64,000 nt of DNA from Synanceia verrucosa. Lineage: Eukaryota; Chordata; Actinopteri; Perciformes; Synanceiidae. Both the position numbers and the translations under genes were made by a program. The stretch is taken from the NCBI GenBank assembly GCA_029721515.1, contig CM056550.1:18227119-18291118 (forward strand). The letters run 5' to 3'. Of this stretch, positions 49,365 to 60,880 are shown piece by piece. How positions within the stretch are numbered: position 1 is the first letter of the stretch; the number at the start of each line of letters is the position of its first letter. The notes beneath the pieces were generated by a model. The model saw only the letters and a list, made by a program, of their open reading frames with translations, was not told the DNA's origin and searched no databases.

Positions 49365-52300
49365 CTGTGGTTCGGTCTGCACCATCCAACACCTTTATGA
49401 TGAACTGGAACTGGACTGTGATCCAGACCTGGTCCCCCAGCATCAGTGCTGGACCTCACTGATGCTCTTATGTCTAAACAGAAACAAACCCCTGCAGAAA
49501 TGTCCAGGTATACTCAGATGTGTACATACTTTCTGTCACAGAAGTGTCTAAATGTGTTTACCGTGCGCCCTGCTTCGTTGTTGTGTCGGTTCATCGCTGA
49601 GCGAGCATCTGGCCGGTTCTCCCTGGCGTCGGCGAACTCCCTGGACACCAGCACACCAAATTCTGCGTCCTCGCTGCAGCCGCCCCACTTCCAGCCTTCG
49701 CCAGGAGGCCCCTTGTGGTGCGAATCGCAGCCGCACATGGTGGACGTGCCCTCAGCGCAGGAGCGTGTCACTGCGAACGCCACACCCGCTGATGCTATGG
49801 CGTGGACGAATGCCGACTCTCTGGTTGCTGAGACAGACAAGAAAAAGATATAGAATCAATCTGGTGTTGGCGGAGGAGATATTTATGGCTAGGTAGTTGC
49901 AGCTTTGTGACTGTGACATTTCTAGCGTAGGTACATGTGGTCGAAGATGGTGCTTAAAATTGAAGAAGTACTATGAGTGGCGCTATGGCATGGCCAACTG
50001 CTGACTCTGTGCTTGCAGAGACAGACGAAGACAGACAAGAAAGAGCGTAGTTAAACATGGACGAGGCGATCTTTACAGCTGCCAACATCCAGACAGACGT
50101 ATTGAAAGGGATACCTCCAGGCACTAACCTTTTAACACAACATTTCATCTTGGAGAGAAGGAGCATTTATGTGAAAAACAAGACGCCTACGGAAAAAAAG
50201 GGGGGGGGGGGGGGAGCCGCTCTTATTTTTCAAAATGTAAACATGGCGTCAGCGATGAGGAAGCAGGTTCTACAGGAGGAGTCTGGAGTCCCTGCAGTGA
50301 CATCAGCCCATTGTGGCTGTGACAGGAGGGCCTAACGCTCAGTGGGATCTCACTGACCTCCTGTCATCCCTGAGGTGTGCTGCTTTGCATCTGGATAGTG
50401 TTTCAAGAATGTTGTCAGCCCCTCACCACCCACCCACCCATCCTAGTTCACAGCCCGGGGCCTTCTGGTGAAACCTAGCAGTGTGTCGGCCTGTTTCTTT
50501 TTTCACTCTGAAGGATGGAGTTACGCCTCCTTTGAAGGCAACAGCTTATTATGTAACCAGACACCATTGTTTCACAATCACAGCACACTTACCACGGCTC
50601 ACCCGTTACACTCGACACACAACAGAGGTAAGGGGAGGCATCATTAAGCGGCGGCTCAGTTTGTGATACGCACAATTTGCATGATCTGACTTTTGAAATT
50701 TGTATGAACACGACCAGAGAGTTGAAGCCGGTATTTTGCAGACCACAGCGGGTGACTAAAGCCAGAAATTCCTCAGCAATCCCGTTGCCAGTGAGGCTTT
50801 CAAGACCCGATCAGATCATGCTTTACAAGCTACAAACTCAAAAGTTTACTGATGTTTGACTAGAGGCTTGTCATATTTTCCCACCCTGAGAGTGTCTGTA
50901 AAACACCTTATTACGTTATGATGCAACTACGGTTAATATTTTAGATTTATCTCATTATAACCAAACTCCTCTGTGTCTTCATTCTTGGTAAAAGGACACA
51001 GTTTTGATGCGTGATCGGACGACGCTCCGTCCTCAGGTTGGGCATCCCTGCTCGCCCTGGCAAGCCTAGCCGGGCCCTCCACAACAGGGGCCTGTGAGCC
51101 CTGGGCCCCTGGAGCTCTGGCTGTTAGCCATGGCTAGCGCTGCTTCTGCTACCTGCTGGGCCCATCAATCCGCCTTTGTTTCCCTTGTGTCACACTGTAT
51201 TATCCACACAAAGGGCCCAGCGACTCGCGCCCCCACAGCCCCGCTCTGCCCGGAGCTGGCATTCCCTAAACTGCCTAACCCCCCTCCACCACCACCACCA
51301 CCCCCACCTTCTCTCCACCAACACCCTGAGCTGAAATCCCATACACCACCATCCACCACAAGACCTCAACCCCCACTTCCTCCAGGCATCCACGGCCATC
51401 ACAGAGCTAAAGGTAGCTGGTGGTCGGTAGCTCCCACTTCTCCATTCAACACTAGTTTCCTTCCTTCCTTTTCTTCCATCCTTCTTTCCTTGCTTCCCTA
51501 TCCCAGAGTGCACACCCGGGCTAGGTTGGGAGAGATCCCCTTTCAGCCTGTTTTCATGACAGAGTCAAAAGGGCGTGTGAATGGGGCGTCCATGGGAGCT
51601 GGACTGTGTGAGGCTCGCACTGGTCTTCATGCACAGTAGGGGTTGAGCGGAGCCCCCCGGCCCTTTTCTATTGCCTGTAATCTCATTTGGCCTCCCCTCT
51701 CCCTTTTATTTGAGTGAGGAGCTAGGACTGCTCACACTGCCCAGATTCCTTCCCCTCTGACACCACGGGCTAATTCATTTCCAATCAGCAGCCTCACTCA
51801 TCACACACAAATGTCTACCTTTATAATCAAGGCTTTAAAGCAGAAAGATACCTGTGCATATTGTTCCACCTAAGATACCTGTGCATATTGTTCCACCTAA
51901 GGTATGGCGATATCTTAGAAGTCTGCCTCTGGTTCATCAGCTGCACTCGTCAGGTCCAAGAGTGTAAACACGGTAAAAAGTCACAGAGTCTGAAAACGAA
52001 TGTGTTTGCTGCAGCTAAGCATGGGTGGAAGTTGAATAATGTGTCGGTGCTTGTACCTGCACTCATTTCTCACTGCAGCCAGGAAAGGTGGATATTATTG
52101 TAATTGCTCTAGTTGTTAGGCGTTTGTCAGCAAAAAGCCCAGAGAACAGGTAGTGCTGAGCCTTCAGGGTGTATGTTTTGCTACAGCTTGCAGTAGCCAT
52201 GCATTTTACAGTAGCGAGTTGTTTGGCACGGATTGTTCAGATTAGAAAAAAAAGCCTCGTATGGATGGTTATGATAAAGATATCCAAATAATTTACCTTT

Positions 52301-52538
52301 ATCTAGTACAGGACCAAAGATGGCCAGGTTGTCCTTGATGGTGGTGCAGTTCCACCGGCGACCCCTGAACTGGTGCTGGCACTCCTGGATCCCCAGCTTG
52401 ACCCCCTCTGCGACGCTGGGCATGATCTCTATGTAGTTGCGACAGAAGCGCAGCTGCTTGGGCACCAGGCCTGGGATGGACCCGCACAGGATGGGCTGGG
52501 AGCCCAGAGACGAGTACTGCTGCCCGAGGGCCAGGGAC
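46298..52538 (-). CDS. wnt3: Wnt-3 secreted signalling protein, exons 2-4 (first exon outside the window)
   Basis: This is a secreted, lipid-modified ligand of Frizzled/LRP receptors in canonical Wnt signalling. Minus-strand coding exons in order: 52538-52297, 49827-49562, 46777-46298. They splice in frame to 328 codons after a Trp codon completed across the first junction. Human WNT3 has exactly 328 residues after that point. Visible: SLALGQQYSSLGSQP, NCTT glycosylation site, SAFVHAIASAGVAFAVTRSC, and CHGLSGSCEVKTCWW, whose serine (Ser212 if exon 1 codes 27 residues) is the palmitoleoylation site bound by Porcupine. The cysteine-rich C-terminus ends YDVHTCK. The signal-peptide exon is not seen up to 64000; a long first intron is usual in this gene. 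The gene converges on nsf, as in human. Donors are G|GTAAAT and ACG|GTAAAC. No defect is visible. Confidence 0.96.
47090..47580 (+). mobile_element. possible solo LTR
   Basis: A block unlike its surroundings carries TATAAAAA at 47445-47452 and AATAAA at 47538-47543, about 90 bp apart and close to its right edge. This is the layout of an LTR promoter and R region. No terminal TG...CA or target duplication could be fixed by eye. An unrelated decayed promoter is the alternative. Confidence 0.3.
48949..49140 (-). mobile_element. L2-like retroposon 3' end with 14-bp target duplication
   Basis: CTCCTTCCAGTTTT occurs at 48949-48962 and again, identical, at 49127-49140. Between them, on the minus strand, the element begins GGCGGCACGGTGGTGCAGTG, contains ACTGGGTGTACCCTGCC and GATAAGCGGTAGAAAATGG, and ends in (GGAT)n. 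These are landmarks of the widespread fish L2/Maui-type 3' region. At about 164 bp it is 5'-truncated, probably with an internal deletion. Confidence 0.8.
49323..49361. repeat. (CA)n microsatellite
   Basis: A perfect dinucleotide run in wnt3 intron 3. Confidence 0.98.
49912..50053 (-). pseudogene. decayed duplicate fragments of wnt3 exons 3 and 4
   Basis: Plus-strand 49983-50027 matches the exon 3 start and acceptor at 49797-49841 at about 37 of 45 bases. On the minus strand it reads STESAVGHAIA, against TRESAFVHAIA in the gene. Next to it, 49912-49955 matches the exon 4 start around 46735-46778 at about 82%, reading TIFDHMYLR then a stop, against TIILDHMHLR-type sequence (TILDHMHLR) in the gene. 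The similarity runs past the acceptor into intron sequence, so this is a genomic duplication and not a retrocopy. The rest of the copied exons is gone. Confidence 0.75.
51846..51900. repeat. 27-bp tandem duplication
   Basis: Two identical head-to-tail copies of a unit starting GATACCTGTGCATATTG, at 51847-51873 and 51874-51900. Confidence 0.95.
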
Positions 52539-55500
52539 CTGTGAAGAGGAAGGGTATCATCAGGTGAGATCAGCTGGAAATAAAGTGAGTCTCTGTGTGG
52601 AGCACCAGGAAGAAGAAGAACTGGCCATCACTGCAAATAAAGCATCCATTCAGGTGACGTAACTTCTCTTTTTCTTCACTTTTTCAGGGTTTATGTCGAC
52701 CTTGGGATGTCCAACCTGATTGGTAATAGTATTATGAGATAAACAAGGGATGTGCAATCTTTGGACACTTTGTTCTGATTCTGATTTAAATCAACAATTT
52801 TACCAATTTTTTATGATTTTTATTGAAGTCTTTTGCTGCTTATGTTTAGACATTTCAGACCTTTTGGCTTATTTTGTTCAATGAATGAAAAGTCAAAAGG
52901 TCAAAATTCTCTGATTCCAGCTTTTTCAATGTGAATGTGTTCAGGTTTCTTTCCTCTGTGACAGTAAATGAATATTTTGGGGTTGGGACAAAACAAGATG
53001 TTTGAGGATGTTATCTTGGGAAACAAAGATCCACGTTTTAACCATTTTCTGACATTTTATAGACTGATAATCAACTATGAAAATTGTTGCGGAACCACTT
53101 CTATGTATGTCTTTCAAAGTAAGATCATTACGTGGTGCTTTTACTGTTTCATAGGATGTGGGATAGATCCAGTTAGTGTCCTCCCTGAGCTCAACCCCAT
53201 AATAATAATAGACCATAACAGGCAACCTGCTCTTAAAGAGAAGATCACTTCTGTCTTCATTAATCTCAGCTTTAACTGTAAGTGAAGTGTTTTATTGACT
53301 GATCTGTTTTATGTAGTTTATACTAAGAGCTCCTGTTTATTTTGACTCCTTCTCTTTCAAACAGGATAGAAGGAAGGTGGGGGGTTAATAGGCCCACTTC
53401 AGGGCAGGGATACAAGCTATTAACACTGACTTTTCAAAGCGTTCCCACTTGTTTGCATACACAGATCTGCTGATCCAACAGATAACACTCAAGAACCTGT
53501 CTGCTAGCTTTGGGAAAAGCCCACTCTGACTGTTTCAAATGCATGAAAACACCTGCCTCTGTTGTCCTGTCATTAATTTCAGTTTTTTTCCTCTGTGGCT
53601 GTTTCGATGAGAGTGACAGCGCTTACAGCAGCTGCTGATGGACAACAAACAGCATATTGTGAAGCTATGCACCTCACCAGAAGGCAGGGATTAATCACCA
53701 CCACGAGACAGCCAAGATCAGCTTGTGATGCCAGAAACCATTATAGTTTAATTCAGGTAATTAATTTTAAGTGCTTTCTATTTCTCTTGAAATAAAAGAG
53801 AGAGAGAGAGAACATGTTTGCAGTGGCCATGTTTTAACACGCTTTTTGTGATGACAAGCTCAAACGTAGCCGTGCGGTTTCTTCCAGAAGGTCATGCATT
53901 TACTGTTGGATGGCGCACTCGGATTTCTTGTTTGTTTATATCCGTGTGTACAACCTGGAGAAACGTACTTGTTTCTGTGCAGGCCTGCGTTCTGAAGCGA
54001 TGATTGCTACATTAGCTGCGTTTGATTTGGGTGTTTACAGGGTTTAGGGACGTGAAGACGTGCTGCCAACAGCTCTGAGAGAAGAGCTTTGCGGGCACTT
54101 GGCTGAGTCTGGGTGGACAAACGTGGCGCTGGAGGCCATGACGGGATCATGGGGGAACAATTGATGTTGATCAGATCAGAGCGACACTCGGGATGACCTC
54201 AGGACCCCCGTGGGGCACAACCCAATCACAGCAGCCACAAACTCTGACAGATGAGTGCAGTGCAGTGCCCCACCCCAACAAAAGTCAAGCCATTGAAGTC
54301 ACAAGACGAAAAAAAAAAATCCCCCTTATAGATGGGTTCACAGCTCATGTGTGCTTTTGCTTTCTACATATGGCTACCACCAAAACCCTGCCCCCACCTC
54401 CCAAACTCTGTTTCTGATCTCAGGTGAGCATTGTTGCAGGAGGCTCCCAGGTATCAAGGCTTGCCAGCGGAGCTTACACACCAAGACTTGAGGCTGAGTT
54501 GTTTTGCTTTTGCAGCTGCTGTAATCGAATATGTGATGATCACATAATCAGCTATAACCCCACTTGTGTTGTTGGCTTCTTGACTGACACTGATACATAA
54601 CAAACGATTCTTGTGTTTCAGCACCAAACCCTGTCTGATCGCGGCCTCTGGAGGATGTCACAGTTACATAAACTATTCAAAGCTCCAAAAAACGCTGCCA
54701 TGCACGAGGAACAAGAAGTCTTTCATATTCAACTCAATAATTCAAACTTAAAAATGCTGCTTTGCCCAATTTGAGGTTCCCATGCAGTAATTTGATAGTG
54801 CTCATCAATCTCATCCATGCTCTTGTCTCAAGTTTACCGAAGCGAAGGCAGCCACATTAGCTCATCTGCCAGTCCCGATCCCAGCAGCATCACCGGGTTC
54901 AAGTGTTGCTGACTTCACTCCGTCTGGTGACTGAGTGACTAAGGGCCTTAATTACACTGTCTGCTAGCTTGGTTACTGCCCATTAATCTCTCAGTCGTGG
55001 GATGGACCAGAGTGGGCGATACCCTGCACAGATCTTGGGTTTGAACCTTGGTGTCACACGCTACCCCAACAACATCAGTCAGTTAACTCAAAGGAAAATG
55101 AGATATCTGTGTATTTAAACCGCTCTGCCAACCTCTGCTACATTTCAGGTTCTGTTTAGGACAGCTAGACCGCGAGCCCACCACTTTGACATACTGGCTT
55201 AGCCAGTGAATTCAGGATTTCTGATGGAATCAATTAGCTAACCGCATGGGACTTTGTGGTGGACATAGCATGTTTAGACTACAGGCTGTGGATCTGCCAG
55301 CCGATTTGTCTTTGTTTGCAGAGGATGTGCCTCACTTGATCCGTATGGACAGATGAGATGAAAGGGATATTTTTTTGGCTAGGTGCTAATGAGAGTCTTA
55401 ACCCTGAGGGGTTATGAGGCGTATCGTGCAAACAGACACACACAGACGCATGCATGCAGACCACATGTGAGCCACGCTGATCCTGCCTTGGTTCTCGGAA

Positions 55501-56584
55501 GCCACGAGCAACGTGTCTCAACCGAGCGAGGCAGCAGCAGAGACCTCCACGAGGCAGAATGCTGGGGGAATCTGCTGCAGGGGGCGAGACGAGCAGCAGA
55601 GCAGCAGCAGAGGCAGGGCTTGGCAGGTGCATGCCTGGGCACGTCCGTATGGGGCCTCTGCTGGCCTGGGGGGGGGGTTATGGCTTGGTTGGGGGTTTTC
55701 GCTCTATCTAAACTGGACTGATGTGAAAGTATGACAGGTCCCTCTGAAAACCACAGAAATGAAGCAGAGGAAACAAAGGGATTCCACCACACACCTTGCC
55801 AGAGAGTGGAAATTCACACAATCAAGACTGTAGTGCTGCAGTCTGCTTCTGGGTTAGAAAAGTGAAGTGGCAGCATCACTCAGCCTTGTATTGAAATATG
55901 TAGGGGTCAGTGTATTGCACATTTCTGTGAACAGGTGAGCTTTCTTTGTGTGACAGCCTTGTATGTCCACAGGCACAAAAAACTACCAGGTGACCCCCTG
56001 AGCCTGTTGAGCAGAGCATGACATCTGACCTCGTCGCCTTTAGCCTGATGGCCTACAAAAACAGCTTGAAGTTCATGACCAGGGCCCACATACAAGTACC
56101 TGAGAACACAGGTTTGCTGATCTTCAGCGTGTTAACCTCATTAATCATTATGATCAAGTGCCTGCTCAGATTTAAAGCCATGTGTAATTGAATATGCCTT
56201 CAATACTTGTCAGTGTTTCTGCTTATCTTGAAGTGTACAATCAGGCAATGTATTAGCTGACGTGGACACTGCATTGAGACCATTTACACTGAAATGTTGA
56301 AATGTTTGCATTACTTTTATAATGATAATTACTGAATGTTTTTTATTTTCAAAAAGGTTTATATGTTGTTTGCCTCACAATGTGCCTCTCACATCTGAAG
56401 CTTTTAATTTGATAGTTACAATAAAGTTAATTACCTCCTTGTCTATCTCATGCAGCACATCCTTGAATTTATGAAAGATGATAAGGAATGAATTTGCTCA
56501 GAACAATTATCTGTAATATTAAAGTTATTTCCCACGATTGTATATTACAAACACATAAAAAATATATAGTGATGTGTGTCCTGT

Positions 56585-56745
56585 CATGACGTCACTTCCG
56601 GCTGCCATCTTTGGCCAGAATGCGGAATACAGGTTCCTTTTTCCTGCTGCTAGCTGGCTAAGTTTTGTTTTACAATTAATTTTACGAGGGAAGAATTTTA
56701 CAAGGGAAGAAGAGTGATTGAGGACTTTGATAGGATTGAGGATGG
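56585..56745 (+). promoter_or_regulatory. unassigned housekeeping-type promoter and first exon
   Basis: In under 30 bp lie a perfect CRE TGACGTCA (56587-56594), an ETS site CTTCCGG (56595-56601) and a YY1-type GCCATCTTTGG (56604-56614). Together they form the known ETS-CRE composite next to YY1. About 130 bp downstream, GAGGATG is followed by the strong plus-strand donor GTAAGT (56745), with an ATG at 56742-56744. GTTAGC words follow at 56830-56850, as after the psmd11 start. A transcription unit antisense to wnt3, or a bidirectional promoter, is inferred. The gene is not recognised. Confidence 0.5.
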
Positions 56746-59700
56746 TAAGTGTTCTCAAACGAGCTCCTTCAGTGGTTTTAATCAACATTTTACTTATTTT
56801 GTCTTAATTCTTCAGAACACCGGAAACGGAGCTAGCGTTAGCTAAACGTTAGCATTTTAACGTTTTATCTTTAGCTTAAAAGGTGATTTTCGCTACATGA
56901 CAGCTCGGTAATTATTGTATATTATTACGTTTCATCACTGCGCTCTTTTTATGTAGGTAAAGCACCTTATAGCATGTTTAAAATGTCTTTTATTGTTACA
57001 CCTCAGTGCGGCGGAACCCAGGTCATTAACGTAACCTTTAACGTACTGTAAGGTTAAGTCTGTCAGTGTTAAGTGTATGCTAACGTGAATCAGCATAAAT
57101 TACTTAAAAATATAGTTAGTTGTAGAAATATTCCAGTATATTCTACATTTAAGATTGTATTTAAGCAACATGTACCGACCGTTTATGCTGTGAGTAACTT
57201 ATTATTAATAAAGTAAAACGTATCTTAACGTAGCAGGCTAAGGTGGAGCCTCGGGTTAAGGGGTGTGGGGGTAGACTGATTAAAAAGCTTATTTTATTTA
57301 ACTTTATCACATGCTTTGTGTTTAAAATCCGAATTTGTAAAGTGACTACAGTTAATAAATACACTGGAGTGTAAGTTGTAGTGGACTATGAGTCGAATAT
57401 AGTTAGAAATATCCAGGTAAAGTGTAATTATGCCAAACTGCAGGTTGTTTGCTTTCAGCTGACTTACCAGCCCTGAGCCCTGGTCACAAAGAAACAAATT
57501 GAAATGTGTTTTTTACGCTGAGGTTGTTTTGACTGAAGTTTTTAGTGGTTTGCAACTCAGAACAAATTGGGAGCATTGAGAAGTGGCAACCAAAGTATGG
57601 GGGTGAAGCCGAGAGGAAGAGCGAGGGATTAGGGAGCCTGTCACAATCCATCCCTCCATGCATTATTCCTTTAGGCGCTGCTCAAACACTCATGGAAACA
57701 TGCGTGCATGTATGACGGCTGGCAGAGCGAACTACACGGTTGTGTTGCTACTTGTAAGTTCCTACTTCCAACAAGGTTTCACTGAGATCACGGCAAAAGA
57801 TGGGGTACCTTATTCGTGTTGCAAACGTTAAAATATTGAGAACCGGCGGGGCTTGCACCGTTGCAGGATATGCTGAAATCTGCTGACACATAATGATATA
57901 ATTTTCCACTGTGTTTCATCACATGTTGGATCACAGCTGTCACAACTACACCTTGTTGGTGCAGAATTAGGGTTTGTAAGTTGGTAAAATATATCTTTTA
58001 TCTATATCTATCTATAAGTTACATTATTTGTGGAAAGAATTGAGCCTTGATTTGATAAAAGGTGCATTCCAGTGTTATTGATGATGAATGCCAGTAGTTC
58101 TTACCTGTGTCTGAACAAGTTAACTTATTTCATTAAAGAAAAAATGAATAATGTTAGCTCATGCTGCCTTTGTGCCGGAGGCGTTGCATCCCAAGTGCGT
58201 TCTGTCGCTTCCTCTGCGAGAGCCAAGCTCCTAAAAAGACCGCCGCAGTAACAGTCTGCAAGAATACTGTTTGCATTAAACTCTGATCTACCTCTAATTT
58301 ACCTCTATAAGTTGACGCCGCAGCTCAACTTGTCAGATTTGCCCTGAGGATGTCATGTTGCTAAATGAGACCCCGGCAATACATTGCCATCAGAAATTCA
58401 TTTGCGGATCCCACAAGAGAGTCCGCAGAGAGATAAAGACGCTCGAAAGAGAGTAAGTGGGCCAAGGAAAGTTGTCGGCTTTGCCTGAGGATGGGACTTT
58501 TCCTGGTGGAGGCTGGAATGCAAAGCTCCTGTCTGTGTTTTGTTGTCTTCTCTTTTTCTTCGGCACACTTTTGATTTGTAGTCCAACAGCTTCTGGCTGA
58601 TCAGATAAAAAATGACAGGACCCCTGAAAAATGTTCCAACCTGTTCTGTCTTTCCGCCTCCCCTCTCTGCAGACTGTTGCTCAGAGTGCGGCGTTGGGAC
58701 AAGGAGGCCCTGCAGTCACAAGTGTGGAGATGCCAAGAGGGAAACGGAACAGGGTGTAAACTTGTGAACCTGCCTGGTAGAAAGCAAAGTAGCGCCGCGA
58801 TACGAATGTACACTCTACGTTCTGGTCTGTCTGTAGGTGGACAGTTTGTTGTCTTGAAAGGACAGTCTTGTTTGAATGAGGGACTTAGTGAGTGAACCAC
58901 AACTCAAACAGTGCATTGTTCCCTGCCAGCGCTCATTCGGGGCAGCTTGTTGGCACTGCTGCCTGGACTGTCAGCAGTAAATGCCTCCTATGCAAATCAT
59001 AACTCGTAGTGGATTGTCGGGAATCTTCCTTCTGGAACTTTTTTGTGCCATTTTCAAACACTGCATCGTTGTGGTTAAAAGTCGTTCAAAACCTAATTGC
59101 AGTTGACTTTTGCACGCTTAGATAATTTGGTAAATAAATGGACATTGTTAGGGTTGAGCCCAGTTAACAGAGCAGCCCAGTCTGCAGATAATTCACTCAC
59201 GGTTTGTCAGATCCTAATGAAACCAACTGTCATGCATATCATTGCTTCTCATTTTAACCTTTGTGTCCCTTAATAGGGCTGCAGTGTTGTACAGAAGTAC
59301 ATATTCAGTGCAGGGGGAAACTTTATTGAAACATCTGGGCAGATTCACCTTCTTGTTATATCTGTTAATTCCCGATTTAGACAAGGAATACCATTTTATT
59401 CAGGGGATGATGCTGTGCACCTGGCAGAAAAAAAAGGCTTTTGTAGAAAAATGGTTATAGCTCTCCAATTTAAAGTATTGATAAAAGTGCTTTGGTCTTA
59501 GATATCCGTCATTTTTTCTGCTTTTTAGATGTTAAAATCAAGTTATGAGCACATTTCTTGTAAACAAGAGAAAAAGTATGATTCGCTTGAGAAACTCAGT
59601 TTCTCAGATCTGTAAATCAACTAATCAATTAGAGGGACTCTAAAATCATTACTATATTACTATATCATTACTGAAAGTCAGTAACCACATCACCACTGGT

Positions 59701-60719
59701 GATGGAAAAACATAACACAATGATGGTTAAATGTGTGTGAATCATTTCACCGTGTCATTGTTATTCATGAATATTCAAATTTGTTTTTAGCGCTTTATGT
59801 GAACGGAGTTCCTTGTATTTCAGAGACACTGAATGATCGTTCTCTCTTCCTCCCCTGGTGACTTGTTTGGCTGACCTGGTCGGTCACCTGAGGGCTTTGA
59901 CTGTACAGGTGTGAGCAACACATCTCTGTCGCTGACCCCCTGTGTCAGAGAAATTGCCATCTGCTAATAACGAACCTCAAGTCACACAGGTGAGATTAGC
60001 CAGGTAATGAAGACTTTAAATATTGCGTGTTTGCCTCCACACGTGTCCCCTAATGATCTCTTTGCCTCCGGCCGTTGCTGTTTTCCCTTTGAGGAGCTGT
60101 CCTGCCCTGTGTTTTAGTGTAGCTAATAGCTGTGCTCAGGGGGACTTTGTCATTTCCTACAAGAGCTCATTGCATGTCCTTTGATAGCGTTTGAAGATTA
60201 GAACTCGTCTTCGCTGCTTTGTAATACCACTCTCCTTTGAACCTCTTCGCCTGGCTCAGGATTGACTGGATAATGTCATCCCACATGCTTGTACAGTGAC
60301 AACAGTCCTGTAAGTCTGTTTTGTGAAGTAGTGCATCAGTATGTTTAAAATAACGATAAATTTGAAATAGGTTGTGTAAACAGGATAATCGGTTTGGATA
60401 TTCTGAATTAGGCCTTATCCCAAGTGGAGGATTTTCAGGTTAAGACCTGTGATATGCTGTTATTATTCAGGGTGTAGAAGCATTATTTTGACATGCAGCA
60501 CATTCAGAACATGCAAGGGTTTTTATGGCATTTTGTGTGAAATGGCCTCTTGCCTTTTTTATGGTCAACTCTTAGCGTCGAACAAAAACTATCTGACAAT
60601 TTGTAGAGATGTGAATACTTAATGAGGTGTGCTCCAGCCAGTTATTATACCAGTTGACAACACATTATGGAGATATTTTCTGCATGCAAACACAGTAGCA
60701 GTGTTTTACTGTTTACATG

Positions 60720-60880
60720 TAAACAGTACTGTACATATATACTACTTGTATTTTAAGCTGCATTTTAAATTTCTCAGTGATCTATGTAGAATATCGCAAT
60801 ATCACAATAATGTATTGTATCGTGACTCAAGTATCACAATATGTATCATATCGTGAAGTCTTTGCCAATAACGACTCCTA
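60720..60880. mobile_element. hAT-like MITE family C, right-end fragment
   Basis: The landmarks AGTGATCTATGTAGAATATCG, GACTCAAGTATCACAATA and GAAGTCTTTGCCAATAAC are shared with the other copies. It ends in a worn ACTCCTA. Confidence 0.65.

Larger units (their letters stand above)
46778..49561 (-). other. wnt3 intron 3
   Basis: The minus-strand acceptor GTGTTTCTCAG borders exon 4. It contains a possible solo LTR (about 47090-47580), an L2-like retroposon with a perfect 14-bp duplication (48949-49140), and a (CA)n run at 49323-49361. Confidence 0.75.
49828..52296 (-). other. wnt3 intron 2
   Basis: Minus-strand donor GTAAAT, acceptor CTTGTCTGTCTCAG. It holds decayed copies of the starts of exons 3 and 4 (49912-50053), a G run at 50200-50214, and a 27-bp tandem duplication at 51846-51900. 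About 51010-51640 is GC-rich, with proline-like open frames and a CTTTGTT motif at 51174-51180 resembling a TCF/LEF or SOX site. Confidence 0.75.
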